Shown here: positions 31,153 through 39,081 of the stretch, one piece after another
How the letters are laid out: the number at the start of each line of letters is the position of its first letter
Numbering within the stretch: the stretch's first letter is position 1
IMG/VR virus record: IMGVR_UViG_3300033153_009458
Location: 87,142 to 151,141 of that record
Source: a virus
Length of the DNA: 64,000 nucleotides
Reading direction: 5' to 3' (one strand)
Notes under the pieces: model-generated
Told to the model about the DNA's origin: nothing
The model's database searches: none
The model's input: only the letters and a program-made list of their open reading frames with translations
Made by a program: the position numbers and the translations under genes

Positions 31153-31949
31153 TATGCGTACTTGAATTCGTATTCTTTGATTTCAATTTTAATTCTTTTC
31201 ATTAGATGATCCCAAAAGCCGGTTAGTCTTTTAATCCATTTTTTCTTGTATTTTTCATCGTATCGATCTATATCAGCGTATTTTCTAATCAAATCAAGAA
31301 ACCATATATAATCTTTTTCTCTAAGTTTTACTAAATTCATACGTTGCTCTAAAGACATTTCATTATAAACAACTTTTTCAAAATAACTTACAGCCGCTTG
31401 ATAAAATGCGTTGAATTCTTTAGGATTACTCATATAATCACTAGTAGATTGATAAACTTTATCTATCTTATCAAAATAATTATCTGGATTTTTCCAACGT
31501 TTTTTGTCCATCAAATGTATAACTTCATGAATAAAAGTTTCACGTTGTTTTTTAAATTTACCTGCTACTTTTCCATCATTAGATCTTTTGTTAAAATCCC
31601 ATGCCGGTGGTAATGCGTATATAATTATTAAGTCTTTATTTTCAATAGTAGTGCTGAACGAACCATGTGTAAATTTTTTTTCACCTGATGGTCTAATTGT
31701 ACTACCTTCTTTCATTTCAATTGTTAAATTTAATTTGTTAAATCGCTCACTAGCTCCTTGTACTTTAATTAATTCAAGACAATAAAATAACGGTCCTTCG
31801 TCTGAACGTTTACCAAGAAAAACATATTTAAATCTTTGTGATGGGTTTTTAAGCAAATTGTAAACACGTATGTATAACTTGTCCGCTATTACACGAAAAG
31901 CCGTATCCCGTTTTGCATCTTCTTCTAAGTATTGTCTAAATCGCTTCAT
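31152..31949 (-). CDS. CTS-tagged zinc metallopeptidase
   Basis: 265 residues. The tag MKRFRQYLEE-D has a possible cut after LEE (8-10). The zincin motif is FIHEVIHLM (HExxH at 141-145), and a downstream NPKEFNAFYQA (Glu178) could be the third zinc ligand in a gluzincin-like arrangement. The first half is beta-rich. A protease injected with the DNA would be able to cut a host protein; an assembly role is the alternative. Confidence 0.8.
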   Translation of the reverse strand: MKRFRQYLEEDAKRDTAFRVIADKLYIRVYNLLKNPSQRFKYVFLGKRSDEGPLFYCLELIKVQGASERFNKLNLTIEMKEGSTIRPSGEKKFTHGSFSTTIENKDLIIIYALPPAWDFNKRSNDGKVAGKFKKQRETFIHEVIHLMDKKRWKNPDNYFDKIDKVYQSTSDYMSNPKEFNAFYQAAVSYFEKVVYNEMSLEQRMNLVKLREKDYIWFLDLIRKYADIDRYDEKYKKKWIKRLTGFWDHLMKRIKIEIKEYEFKYA

Positions 31950-32422
31950 AATTTAATTCCTAAATCACTCTCAGTAAAAATTTGAAAATATAATTTTCTA
32001 CCAGTTTCTCGCCTCACCTTTGCACAAAAAAGTTTAGCGGCATCGAATTTGTTCTCATTCTTTACCCATTCAGCTAGTCTTTTATTATATGCTTTCGTTA
32101 CTCTTTTAGGTTTTTTTGGCTTTTGTAATTTAGCTTTTGGTTTAACTTCAACAAGATATTCTTTTATATCTCCATCGTTATCATTTACCTTCACCCAAAA
32201 ATCAATAAAATATCTGTGTATTTTTTTATCAATATCGTATTTGTATTTTATGTGATCTTCAGAACTCCATTCCATAACTGAAGGATTTGAGTCTAAAAAT
32301 CCCTTAACAAATTTTATCTCGTACGAACTCCTTAACGTAATTGGTCTTCTTCCGGTGTATTTTTCCGGGTGTTTCAAATACGGGTAATACTCTGCTATTT
32401 GTTTATATTTGGACCTGTTCAC
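31946..32422 (-). CDS. 4: Head completion nuclease, T4 gp4-like
   Basis: 158 residues (T4 gp4 is about 150). The segments RRPITLRSSYEIKFVKGFL, SVMEWSSEDHIKYKY, RYFIDFWV and YLVEVKPKAK match gp4. The D...EVK pattern is a TnsA-like PD-(D/E)xK nuclease core. It would trim or seal the packaged DNA end when the head is finished. Coupled by overlaps to both neighbours. Confidence 0.88.
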   Translation of the reverse strand: MNRSKYKQIAEYYPYLKHPEKYTGRRPITLRSSYEIKFVKGFLDSNPSVMEWSSEDHIKYKYDIDKKIHRYFIDFWVKVNDNDGDIKEYLVEVKPKAKLQKPKKPKRVTKAYNKRLAEWVKNENKFDAAKLFCAKVRRETGRKLYFQIFTESDLGIKL

Positions 32423-32901
32423 TAAGCAATCCTAGAATAAGTGTAATAATCACAATTCATAGCTACGTCAACCGTGATATTCGTATTATCTGAGTCCGAA
32501 GAATTAAAATTGATATCACTTATACTTTCAAACCACGAACTATGAAACTGAAACTCCATAATTGGATGATTCATATTATCCATTAACTGCAAGATCCCTA
32601 GAAATGTGTGTTCAGGATCTTGCATGTTAGTTTCCATATTTTTTATCTGACTCATATGATCTAAGATTTGTTCTAAAGCAAGCAATCTATCGTCGAGTAT
32701 AACAGTCAAATTAATCGGATTTACAGTGATAGAATCACCAGGATACTTCCTAGGTATACCCATATCATTGTGTTCAGTTAATCCTAGTGTAATACCTAAT
32801 CCACTGATTTGTTGACACTGAAAATCTATATTTTCGTGACCCGGTTCAGCGATAGTAAAACTGAAATTTGTTGAACTAAATTGTGCCGCTGTAAATCCCA
32901 T
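32422..32901 (-). CDS. Tail-tube-like or baseplate tube initiator protein
   Basis: 159 residues. FSFTIAEPG, DFQCQQISGLGITLG, and GDSITVNPINLTVILDDRLL then WFESISDINF follow the strand order of the gp19/gp54 tail-tube fold (PGD...DE...). It is shorter than T4 gp54 (320) and may be a tube initiator or tail completion protein. Next to gp4, separate from the tube gene at 48355. Confidence 0.6.
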   Translation of the reverse strand: MGFTAAQFSSTNFSFTIAEPGHENIDFQCQQISGLGITLGLTEHNDMGIPRKYPGDSITVNPINLTVILDDRLLALEQILDHMSQIKNMETNMQDPEHTFLGILQLMDNMNHPIMEFQFHSSWFESISDINFNSSDSDNTNITVDVAMNCDYYTYSRIA

Positions 32902-32909
32902 TTATATCC

Positions 32910-33308
32910 TTATGTTATTTCTGCTTTGACTTCTTCTAGATTCAAAAACGGTCTTAAAGCATTTATTTGACGCCCGGATAATTGAAAATTTTCCTTGTAT
33001 ACTAAAGGTTCAACTTCAAATTTTATTTTGATAGCGTGTAAAGCTTTTAATTCTTTTAAGAATGTTTCAGCTTTTTCTTTTGCTACTCTCCAGCGTCTTT
33101 GCTCTTTATCTTCTGGATCAATTTCACCGTATTGTTGAAGAAGTTTAGCCTTCGCTTGAAAAAAAGCAAAACTCTTATCACCTACTTTTTGAAAAACTTC
33201 AGCGATCAAATACGTTGTTACTGCATCCAAATCGTCTTTATCGTAAATCTTTTTTAACGCTTCGCCAAAAACATCGTTATCGAAAATTTCATTCGTAACT
33301 TCTATCAT
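32910..33308 (-). CDS. Hypothetical helical protein
   Basis: 132 residues, charged helices, not recognised. The position between a tube-like protein and the holin suggests a virion part, possibly baseplate related. AAGGAAAATA ribosome binding site. Confidence 0.58.
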   Translation of the reverse strand: MIEVTNEIFDNDVFGEALKKIYDKDDLDAVTTYLIAEVFQKVGDKSFAFFQAKAKLLQQYGEIDPEDKEQRRWRVAKEKAETFLKELKALHAIKIKFEVEPLVYKENFQLSGRQINALRPFLNLEEVKAEIT

Positions 33309-33317
33309 TATTTTCCT

Positions 33318-33554
33318 TTATTTTTTTGGTTGGTATACTGAAAACTTTGAAACAACTGCTTTAATTATTTTGAACAGAATATTTCCTTCAATTGCGGCCC
33401 AAATTTTATTATCTCTTTCACCGGGTATAATTTTAACGATTGTAGGCATAACAATCGTTGCAATAACGACGATAGTACCTATAAGTGTTAATATCATAAC
33501 TCCGTAAGGACTTGCGGCAACTATACCAGCAAACCATAATGCTAATGCTTCCAT
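33318..33554 (-). CDS. Putative holin
   Basis: 78 residues. One or two hydrophobic helices between residues 5 and 45 (VMILTLIGTIVVIATIVMP core), then a charged C-terminal tail. It lies immediately downstream of the endolysin gene with a 1-base gap, as holins often do. Called from topology and neighbour only. Confidence 0.68.
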   Translation of the reverse strand: MEALALWFAGIVAASPYGVMILTLIGTIVVIATIVMPTIVKIIPGERDNKIWAAIEGNILFKIIKAVVSKFSVYQPKK

Positions 33555-34112
33555 TTATTCTCCTTTAGCTATATTAATTATTTTACTTAATTTTTCTCTG
33601 AGATCTTCATTTTCTTTTTCGAGCAACATAGCTCTTTCTTTAAAAATCACGAGAGATTTTACATCAAACGGATTAGATAAACCTGACAATCTTTCGGTCG
33701 ATACTAATTCAAAATGTGGAAAATCTACAAATTTGGTTTCTTTAAGATCCCAATCTTGATCCCAATCTGTACCGTTTTTTACTTGAATACCCATTGCTTG
33801 TGCTAAACCTAAAACAAACCCGGCAAAAATAGCAAATTCTACTTCTTCTTCCCAATCAATATGTGGTGTTCGATGCCCGTAATACGGTACCGCATCAACA
33901 GCCATTGATGGTGTTGAATTATGCTTAGAGTCCGGCCATTTAACTTTTGTTATTTGTGGTACTGCGTTAAAAAATCTATTTTGAGTTTCTTCATTTCTGT
34001 GACCACAAATAACCGAACAATCAAACCATTTAACTACTTCTTCAAACAATTCTTGTAATAGTGGATGAGCTTCACTTAAATTTCTTGCTGATGTACTTCC
34101 GAAACTTGGCAT
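33555..34112 (-). CDS. Endolysin, M15-family peptidase (L-Ala-D-Glu type)
   Basis: 185 residues from the ATG at 34112, which has a strong AAAGGAGAAAGTT site. The frame is open to 34187, but that ATG lies next to a late promoter box and would leave no leader. Zinc ligands sit in SKHNSTPSMAVD (His and Asp) and FPHFEL (His), the M15 pattern, with GHRNEETQNRFF upstream. It would cut the peptidoglycan cross bridge during lysis. Late promoter at 34193; holin next. Confidence 0.88.
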   Translation of the reverse strand: MPSFGSTSARNLSEAHPLLQELFEEVVKWFDCSVICGHRNEETQNRFFNAVPQITKVKWPDSKHNSTPSMAVDAVPYYGHRTPHIDWEEEVEFAIFAGFVLGLAQAMGIQVKNGTDWDQDWDLKETKFVDFPHFELVSTERLSGLSNPFDVKSLVIFKERAMLLEKENEDLREKLSKIINIAKGE

Positions 34113-34192
34113 AACTTTCTCCTTTGAATTTGTTCGTTTCGAGAACACTTGGAGTATTTTAAATAATATTTCAAGTATTTTTCTCATGTTTT

Positions 34193-34200
34193 TATTTATA
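34193..34200 (-). promoter_or_regulatory. T4-like late promoter box TATAAATA (lysis genes)
   Basis: Exact minus-strand TATAAATA, 80 bases upstream of the chosen endolysin start at 34112. It would time holin and endolysin synthesis to late infection. Confidence 0.65.
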
Positions 34201-34774
34201 GTTTATTTTTTAGCTTCTCTATATCAAGTTTAATTTTATTATGATTTTCAGTATTTTTTTCTTTATATTGCTTCAAATCTTTTTCTGATTCGTCAATATC
34301 TTCTTTTATATCTTCAACTTGAATATTTACTGATTTTCTAAATTGTGCGCAGCCTTGAATATGTGCCTTGAAATCCCCTTGTAAATCAAAATAAGAAAAT
34401 AAACCCCCGGCTGTAAAGATAACAAACATAATAATAACAATAAGCCAAGGTGCCCATTTACGCTCTGATCGTTGGTTCATTTGATTCTCGACATCGGTGG
34501 CTGTTACGTAGTGACCTTTTTCAAAAGTTTCGAGTTGTTTTCTGAGGCTTTTAAATTCTTCACCAGCTAGTAATTTTTTAGTATCTTGAAGTTCTTGATT
34601 ATGCGAGAATTCGGTTAAAACTTCTTGTTTTAAGTGTTCGAAAGCTTGTGAGATTTGTTCAAATTTTGAATCTGTGTAATCTTTTTGATTAGATTCAACT
34701 AATTTTTGAATTTTTGTGATGGTTTCGTTAATTTGTTGTAAAGAACCATTTCCGTTATTGTCATTAGGTGGCAT
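34196..34774 (-). CDS. Membrane protein with coiled coils on both sides
   Basis: 192 residues. Long helical coiled coil from residue 15 to 105, one membrane span at about 113-135 (WLIVIIMFVIFTAGGLFSY core), then another coiled coil. The symmetrical layout suggests a structural or lysis-related anchor. Not recognised. Overlaps the receiver-like gene by 11 bases. Confidence 0.62.
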   Translation of the reverse strand: MPPNDNNGNGSLQQINETITKIQKLVESNQKDYTDSKFEQISQAFEHLKQEVLTEFSHNQELQDTKKLLAGEEFKSLRKQLETFEKGHYVTATDVENQMNQRSERKWAPWLIVIIMFVIFTAGGLFSYFDLQGDFKAHIQGCAQFRKSVNIQVEDIKEDIDESEKDLKQYKEKNTENHNKIKLDIEKLKNKL

Positions 34775-35222
34775 AATTTTGTATTGTTATATTCTGTAGT
34801 CGTGACTCAAAATTAATCTTACTTTCTTCAAGATCTTTATAATAAGTCAACCAGCGTTTCATAGAATCGATTAATAGTTCTTCCCACGGGTCGTTTTTAT
34901 GTATAAATGACAACGCACCTTTTTCGACAGAATTAAATGCATCTCCTATTTTATCTGTTTTCGATAATACAATGAATTGTAATTTTTCACAGTGTGTTCT
35001 GACTTCTTGAATAAAATCAAGACCGGTCATCGCATTCAAATAAAATTCAGTAATAATTAAATATGGCTTATCTTGACTATTACAATAAGTAATTGCTTTT
35101 TTGCACGTACTCGCTATTTTAACGTTCTTAAATCCGTTTTTTTCTAGTAAAGAACTAACACGTTTGAGAAAATTTATATCGTTATCAATCAATAGGATTA
35201 GAGTGTCATATAATGTAAACAT
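34764..35222 (-). CDS. CheY-like receiver domain with Glu at phosphorylation site
   Basis: 152 residues with an entire receiver fold: LLIDND (12-15, second acidic residue is Asn14), YLIITEFYLNAMTGLDFI where the usual phospho-accepting Asp is Glu59, VLSKTD (Ser87) and FIHKND (Lys109). Glu mimics phospho-Asp in many receivers, so it may be permanently active or a decoy for host partners. No output domain; a charged C-terminal helix follows. Confidence 0.82.
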   Translation of the reverse strand: MFTLYDTLILLIDNDINFLKRVSSLLEKNGFKNVKIASTCKKAITYCNSQDKPYLIITEFYLNAMTGLDFIQEVRTHCEKLQFIVLSKTDKIGDAFNSVEKGALSFIHKNDPWEELLIDSMKRWLTYYKDLEESKINFESRLQNITIQNYAT

Positions 35223-35309
35223 TTTTATTTATTCAATTTCATCTGTTTATTAAGACGAAGAAATTTCGAACTTAATTTAAAGGATTGTAGAGAGAAAAGT
35301 GTTACTACT

Positions 35310-35317
35310 TATTTATA
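35310..35317 (-). promoter_or_regulatory. T4-like late promoter box TATAAATA
   Basis: Exact minus-strand TATAAATA 88 bases upstream of the receiver-like gene at 35222. A second near-match lies nearer to the ATG. Confidence 0.45.
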
Positions 35318-35337
35318 AGAGTTGTTGTTAATGTAAG

Positions 35338-35360
35338 AGAGTAAGCTATTAACTTACTCT
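35338..35360. repeat. Inverted repeat after OMPLA gene
   Basis: AGAGTAAG (35338-35345) and CTTACTCT (35353-35360) with a 7-base loop. It lies 10 bases beyond the OMPLA stop. No T tract follows, so it may stabilise the mRNA 3' end rather than terminate. Confidence 0.5.
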
Positions 35361-35370
35361 TAAAGGATGG

Positions 35371-36138
35371 TTATCTTCGGTGGAACATTAAGCCTACACC
35401 AATTCGTTCAATGTCTTGATCCCATTGAAGTTGGTTATCTCCTTTCCCACGTTGGTAAGAATAAACTGTTTTTAAACTATTTGGAAAGATCCAATTCGGG
35501 TGTGAAAAACTTATATATCCACGATTAGAACCGCCATTCAGAGTCCACCAATTATCACCAAACTTGATAATTACAGTTCCATCGAAGTTACCCAAATCTC
35601 TAGCCATTTGTTCATGTTCATATAGAAGCACATTCCAAAACTTTCCACGCAAAACAAACGTTTCATTTTCCCATGTAGATTCAAAAAAAAATCGATCCCA
35701 CGATCTACTGAACAGCTCTGTTTGTCCGTTTGATTCGTGCCAATACCCGACATCGAACTGAAATCCGTTCCATTTGGGAGTCCGTATAAACACTTGTGGG
35801 TTGTAGTTTGTTTCCCTGAATGGTCTGGAGTTTTCTTTATTGTAAACATCCCACCAAGATTCCTGAGTAAATGCAACTACTAATTGCCAATCTTTATAAT
35901 TTAGTAATTCTGTTTTTACTGATATCTGAAATTTAGCTTCTGTGAATTCATCTATTACTTCACCTTGTTCATCGTAAATTATGTACTTACTGGCCGGTAC
36001 GAAATAATTATCGTAATGTGGAACTAACGAAATTGTAGGTTCTTCACCTTTGGCTTCATTAATCCACATAATACTTACCAAAATAGCTAATAACCCAAAA
36101 AATAGTATAATTAATCTAATTTTTATTTTTTCAGACAT
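35371..36138 (-). CDS. pldA: Outer membrane phospholipase A (OMPLA/PldA-like)
   Basis: 255 residues (E. coli PldA is 289). A signal peptide covers about residues 1-31 (Lys/Arg start, hydrophobic core, AKG cleavage). The active-site block HESNG...SRSWDR gives His134 and Ser136 at the positions of OMPLA His142 and Ser144, and Asp148 where E. coli has Asn156. Alternating aromatic beta strands up to the C-terminus fit a 12-strand barrel. It would open the outer membrane at lysis or change lipids earlier. Next to the lysis cassette. Confidence 0.88.
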   Translation of the reverse strand: MSEKIKIRLIILFFGLLAILVSIMWINEAKGEEPTISLVPHYDNYFVPASKYIIYDEQGEVIDEFTEAKFQISVKTELLNYKDWQLVVAFTQESWWDVYNKENSRPFRETNYNPQVFIRTPKWNGFQFDVGYWHESNGQTELFSRSWDRFFFESTWENETFVLRGKFWNVLLYEHEQMARDLGNFDGTVIIKFGDNWWTLNGGSNRGYISFSHPNWIFPNSLKTVYSYQRGKGDNQLQWDQDIERIGVGLMFHRR

Positions 36139-37144
36139 TTATTTTCTCCCAATTAATTGACGTACTGTATAGATATTTTTCTGATCTTGAATCACTACCA
36201 ATATGATTTGTTGGTGTCTCATGTGTACAACAAAATTCTAAATTGCAATCCATAATCATTTCTATTTCACTAAAAAAAGTTAAAATCATTCTATCAAATG
36301 ATAAAAATTGTTTTATGTATTCTTTTGTTAAAGGATGCAGCAACATTTTAAAATTGATATCCTTAATTATGTCTTCTATTGTGTCAAAAGAATTATCAAA
36401 TGGTAATATTTCATGTAACAGCCCGCTTAAGCACGAAACATAATGATTATTATTTAAAACTATAGGTATACAACCACAAGCTAATCCTTCTCTTATAGTC
36501 ATGGATAAACATTCATCCAAAGAAAACAACCACAAAAATTTATGTTCATTATATACTTGCAAAAGATCTTTACGGCTTACCATTCCTTGATAGTCTATAA
36601 CATCTTTATGCTTTTCATAATACGATTCATCTACCATAGGCCCGTAAAATTTTATCTTTTTGTTTTGTTTTCTGATGAATGAAATGAAATTTGGTAAAAT
36701 TTTTCTTTCATTTAATCTTCCAATATATAAAATATCATCACTTCTATCTTCCCACGGTGTAATATTTTCCCAAATATTACTTGAAACAAATTCCATCCGT
36801 TTTCTTTTTTTTAATAATTGGGCGTGATGCGTGGTAAATGATAGATTGAAATCTAGCACCGAAGTTACACACTCAGGATCACCATGTGTAATTCCACCAG
36901 CTGCTAAATTGATCACAGGAAGATTAATACGATTTAAAGTTTCAAAATAATGACCATCATCGAAGTCGTTCAGTAATATCAAATCATACGGTGAAAAATC
37001 TACTGATTTAATTTCCATCCCGCATTGAGATGCATATATATCGATATTATCAATTCCTTTTGTTCGTTTTAATATTTCAATAAAAATTTGTCCGGTATAC
37101 TCAACACCATAACTAGTATCCCGGTTCCAAAAAAATACGTTCAT
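36131..37144 (-). CDS. Glycosyltransferase, GT4-like (group 1)
   Basis: 337 residues. The C-terminal half has the GT-B pattern: ILYIGRLNERK at its start and ECLSMTIREGLACGCIPIV, the nucleotide-sugar binding block. The N-terminal half starts with a Rossmann strand (MNVFFWN) and has LLNDF. Acceptor unknown; it follows the radical-SAM module and could glycosylate a virion protein or the host envelope. Overlaps OMPLA by 8 bases. Confidence 0.8.
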   Translation of the reverse strand: MNVFFWNRDTSYGVEYTGQIFIEILKRTKGIDNIDIYASQCGMEIKSVDFSPYDLILLNDFDDGHYFETLNRINLPVINLAAGGITHGDPECVTSVLDFNLSFTTHHAQLLKKRKRMEFVSSNIWENITPWEDRSDDILYIGRLNERKILPNFISFIRKQNKKIKFYGPMVDESYYEKHKDVIDYQGMVSRKDLLQVYNEHKFLWLFSLDECLSMTIREGLACGCIPIVLNNNHYVSCLSGLLHEILPFDNSFDTIEDIIKDINFKMLLHPLTKEYIKQFLSFDRMILTFFSEIEMIMDCNLEFCCTHETPTNHIGSDSRSEKYLYSTSINWEKINV

Positions 37145-37149
37145 TTATT

Positions 37150-38124
37150 TTAATTGTTAATTGTTTCTAGATACGCAAAAAGTTCTTTTTCTTTTTGTAT
37201 AAATTCATTGCTAATATTTGTTAATGTATTATATCTGGTTTGAGAATCAGGATCATTCATAACATCGGCTAATTTATTCTTCCTTGCCAAATTAACAGCA
37301 TCTTTTAATTCTTGATTAAAATTATTTTCATCAACCATGTCTCTTAAATGCCCATCTTCCATGATAAATGGTTCATCAGGGTATTGCTCTTTAATAAGTA
37401 AATCCGCCGTTAAATAATCACCAAATTCATTTATTTTAAACTTATAATCTTTAGAATCTATTGTGCTTAATTTAATTATAAAAGGCGTATATGTAATAAA
37501 CCCTTTCCAAATAGGCCAAACTTGATGAGTTTCAGAAATATCAATATTTTTACCGTAACGGTATATCGTCGTATCTATATTATAAGATTCTAATATTTCT
37601 TTTTTATCATAATTGCCATCCAGCATAAATTTATAAAAATCATCTGACATTTTCAAAAAATCAAGAATTTGTTCACGATTTAAATAAGACATGAATTTTT
37701 TCATTGAATTGTTAATATAATTAAAATTAAAATCAAAAAATCGTTTATTTGCTGGCTCACCTGGAATCCATGATGTAGGAATCAAACATCTTCCGATAAT
37801 AACATCAATACGTTCTATATTATCAAAATCGGTATTAGTACACATCCAAAAATTTCCCATTTTTTCTATAAATTCTTCATAAAGTTGATACATACCTGTA
37901 TCTAAAAATTTAACTTTTAGAAATCGAGTTTCTTCTTCAAAGCCCATATTTAAAAATTTTTCTTTTTCTTGAAGATATATTGAAGCAAAATTGAAATAAT
38001 ATACATCTTTAGAAGGTACTAAAGTATATATATCAATATTAATATCAAAAATATTTTTTACCTCATAAATAAAATGACTTAATTTTTGAACTTCTATTAT
38101 TTTTTCTATTTTTCCGGCCGCCAT
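37150..38124 (-). CDS. Hypothetical protein of the radical-SAM locus
   Basis: 324 residues, alpha/beta with aromatic-rich segments, no recognised motif. It overlaps the upstream gene by 19 bases and sits between the glycosyltransferase and the radical-SAM pair. Could be an accessory modification protein; this is inference from position. Confidence 0.65.
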   Translation of the reverse strand: MAAGKIEKIIEVQKLSHFIYEVKNIFDINIDIYTLVPSKDVYYFNFASIYLQEKEKFLNMGFEEETRFLKVKFLDTGMYQLYEEFIEKMGNFWMCTNTDFDNIERIDVIIGRCLIPTSWIPGEPANKRFFDFNFNYINNSMKKFMSYLNREQILDFLKMSDDFYKFMLDGNYDKKEILESYNIDTTIYRYGKNIDISETHQVWPIWKGFITYTPFIIKLSTIDSKDYKFKINEFGDYLTADLLIKEQYPDEPFIMEDGHLRDMVDENNFNQELKDAVNLARKNKLADVMNDPDSQTRYNTLTNISNEFIQKEKELFAYLETINN

Positions 38125-38531
38125 CTTTGGATCTCTCTTAAATCTAATTCTTCATTTTTAAAATAAGAAATAATTCTATCAAAAATAAGTAAAAATCTAT
38201 CTGTAAAACTTCGACGCCTAGTTTTACTATCGTATCCTACATATTGTATATTCCAAATTTTTGTTTTTAAACCTTCTCCAAATATTTCATTTTCTTCAAG
38301 ATTATTAATCGCATCTTCATAAAAAGGAAAAGTAATAATATTACTGTTTGGATCACCATTAAACCAATTTAATAATGTATATGCTTGTATAACTTGTCTA
38401 GTATTATATTCGTCTTTAATTGAAGTATTTATAAAAGTTAAATCAGGTGGTATGGTAAATGACCAAGCAAATATTTCGGAGTCTAAATCAAAATTTTTAA
38501 TTTTTTGTAATATTTCATCCGCTGTTTGCAT
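38106..38531 (-). CDS. Hypothetical protein of the radical-SAM locus
   Basis: 141 residues with a hydrophobic middle part and Arg/Trp-rich C-terminus (QRWRPEK). No known domain. Its size and place next to the maturase pair would allow a peptide-recognition partner role; this is not shown. Confidence 0.62.
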   Translation of the reverse strand: MQTADEILQKIKNFDLDSEIFAWSFTIPPDLTFINTSIKDEYNTRQVIQAYTLLNWFNGDPNSNIITFPFYEDAINNLEENEIFGEGLKTKIWNIQYVGYDSKTRRRSFTDRFLLIFDRIISYFKNEELDLREIQRWRPEK

Positions 38532-38532
38532 T

Positions 38533-39075
38533 TTATTTACCTGTTTTTATTTTTGTCAATACATGGTCTGGATTATCAACATCTTTCATAATTTCATCAT
38601 CATCTTCAAGATACTGTAGATAATGTTTTGCAATATCTATACTTGGCGGATTCCAATGTCTGAATTCTCTTAAACGTTTTGATAAATTTTTAAGAATGTC
38701 TATAGCATCTTTTGTAGCCAAATATCCTTGAAGTAATCTTGTTATTAACGCTACATTGTGTTTAATTTTAGAATCTTTAAATGTATTCAAATTCCAATTA
38801 TGCACTAAATAAATCCACGCATTTGAAAAATCACAAAATACTTGATCAATTTCTTCATACAGAATTAAATTTAATAAATTTTCTAAAGTACCTCTTACTT
38901 TATCTATATCTATTTCACTTAATTCTTCATCTTTTCCCAATAATTCAATATGGTTTCTTATAGCTTCATATGAATATATAAATCTATCAAAAGTATCGTG
39001 CCCTAATATGATTTCAGTTTCAACCCTATTGCAAAATAATCCATTAATTGTATCATAACATAATTTTTCATCCAT
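38533..39075 (-). CDS. Helical hypothetical protein of the radical-SAM locus
   Basis: 180 residues, mostly alpha-helical, with HWNPPSIDIAKHYLQYL near the C-terminus. Not recognised. Directly downstream of the SPASM radical-SAM gene (6-base gap). Confidence 0.62.
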   Translation of the reverse strand: MDEKLCYDTINGLFCNRVETEIILGHDTFDRFIYSYEAIRNHIELLGKDEELSEIDIDKVRGTLENLLNLILYEEIDQVFCDFSNAWIYLVHNWNLNTFKDSKIKHNVALITRLLQGYLATKDAIDILKNLSKRLREFRHWNPPSIDIAKHYLQYLEDDDEIMKDVDNPDHVLTKIKTGK

Positions 39076-39081
39076 AATTCT

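Noticed and set aside
33555-34187. Longer endolysin starting at 34187
   Set aside because: That ATG lies next to the late promoter box and has no ribosome binding site. The ATG at 34112 follows AAAGGAGAAAGTT and gives the usual M15 N-terminus.
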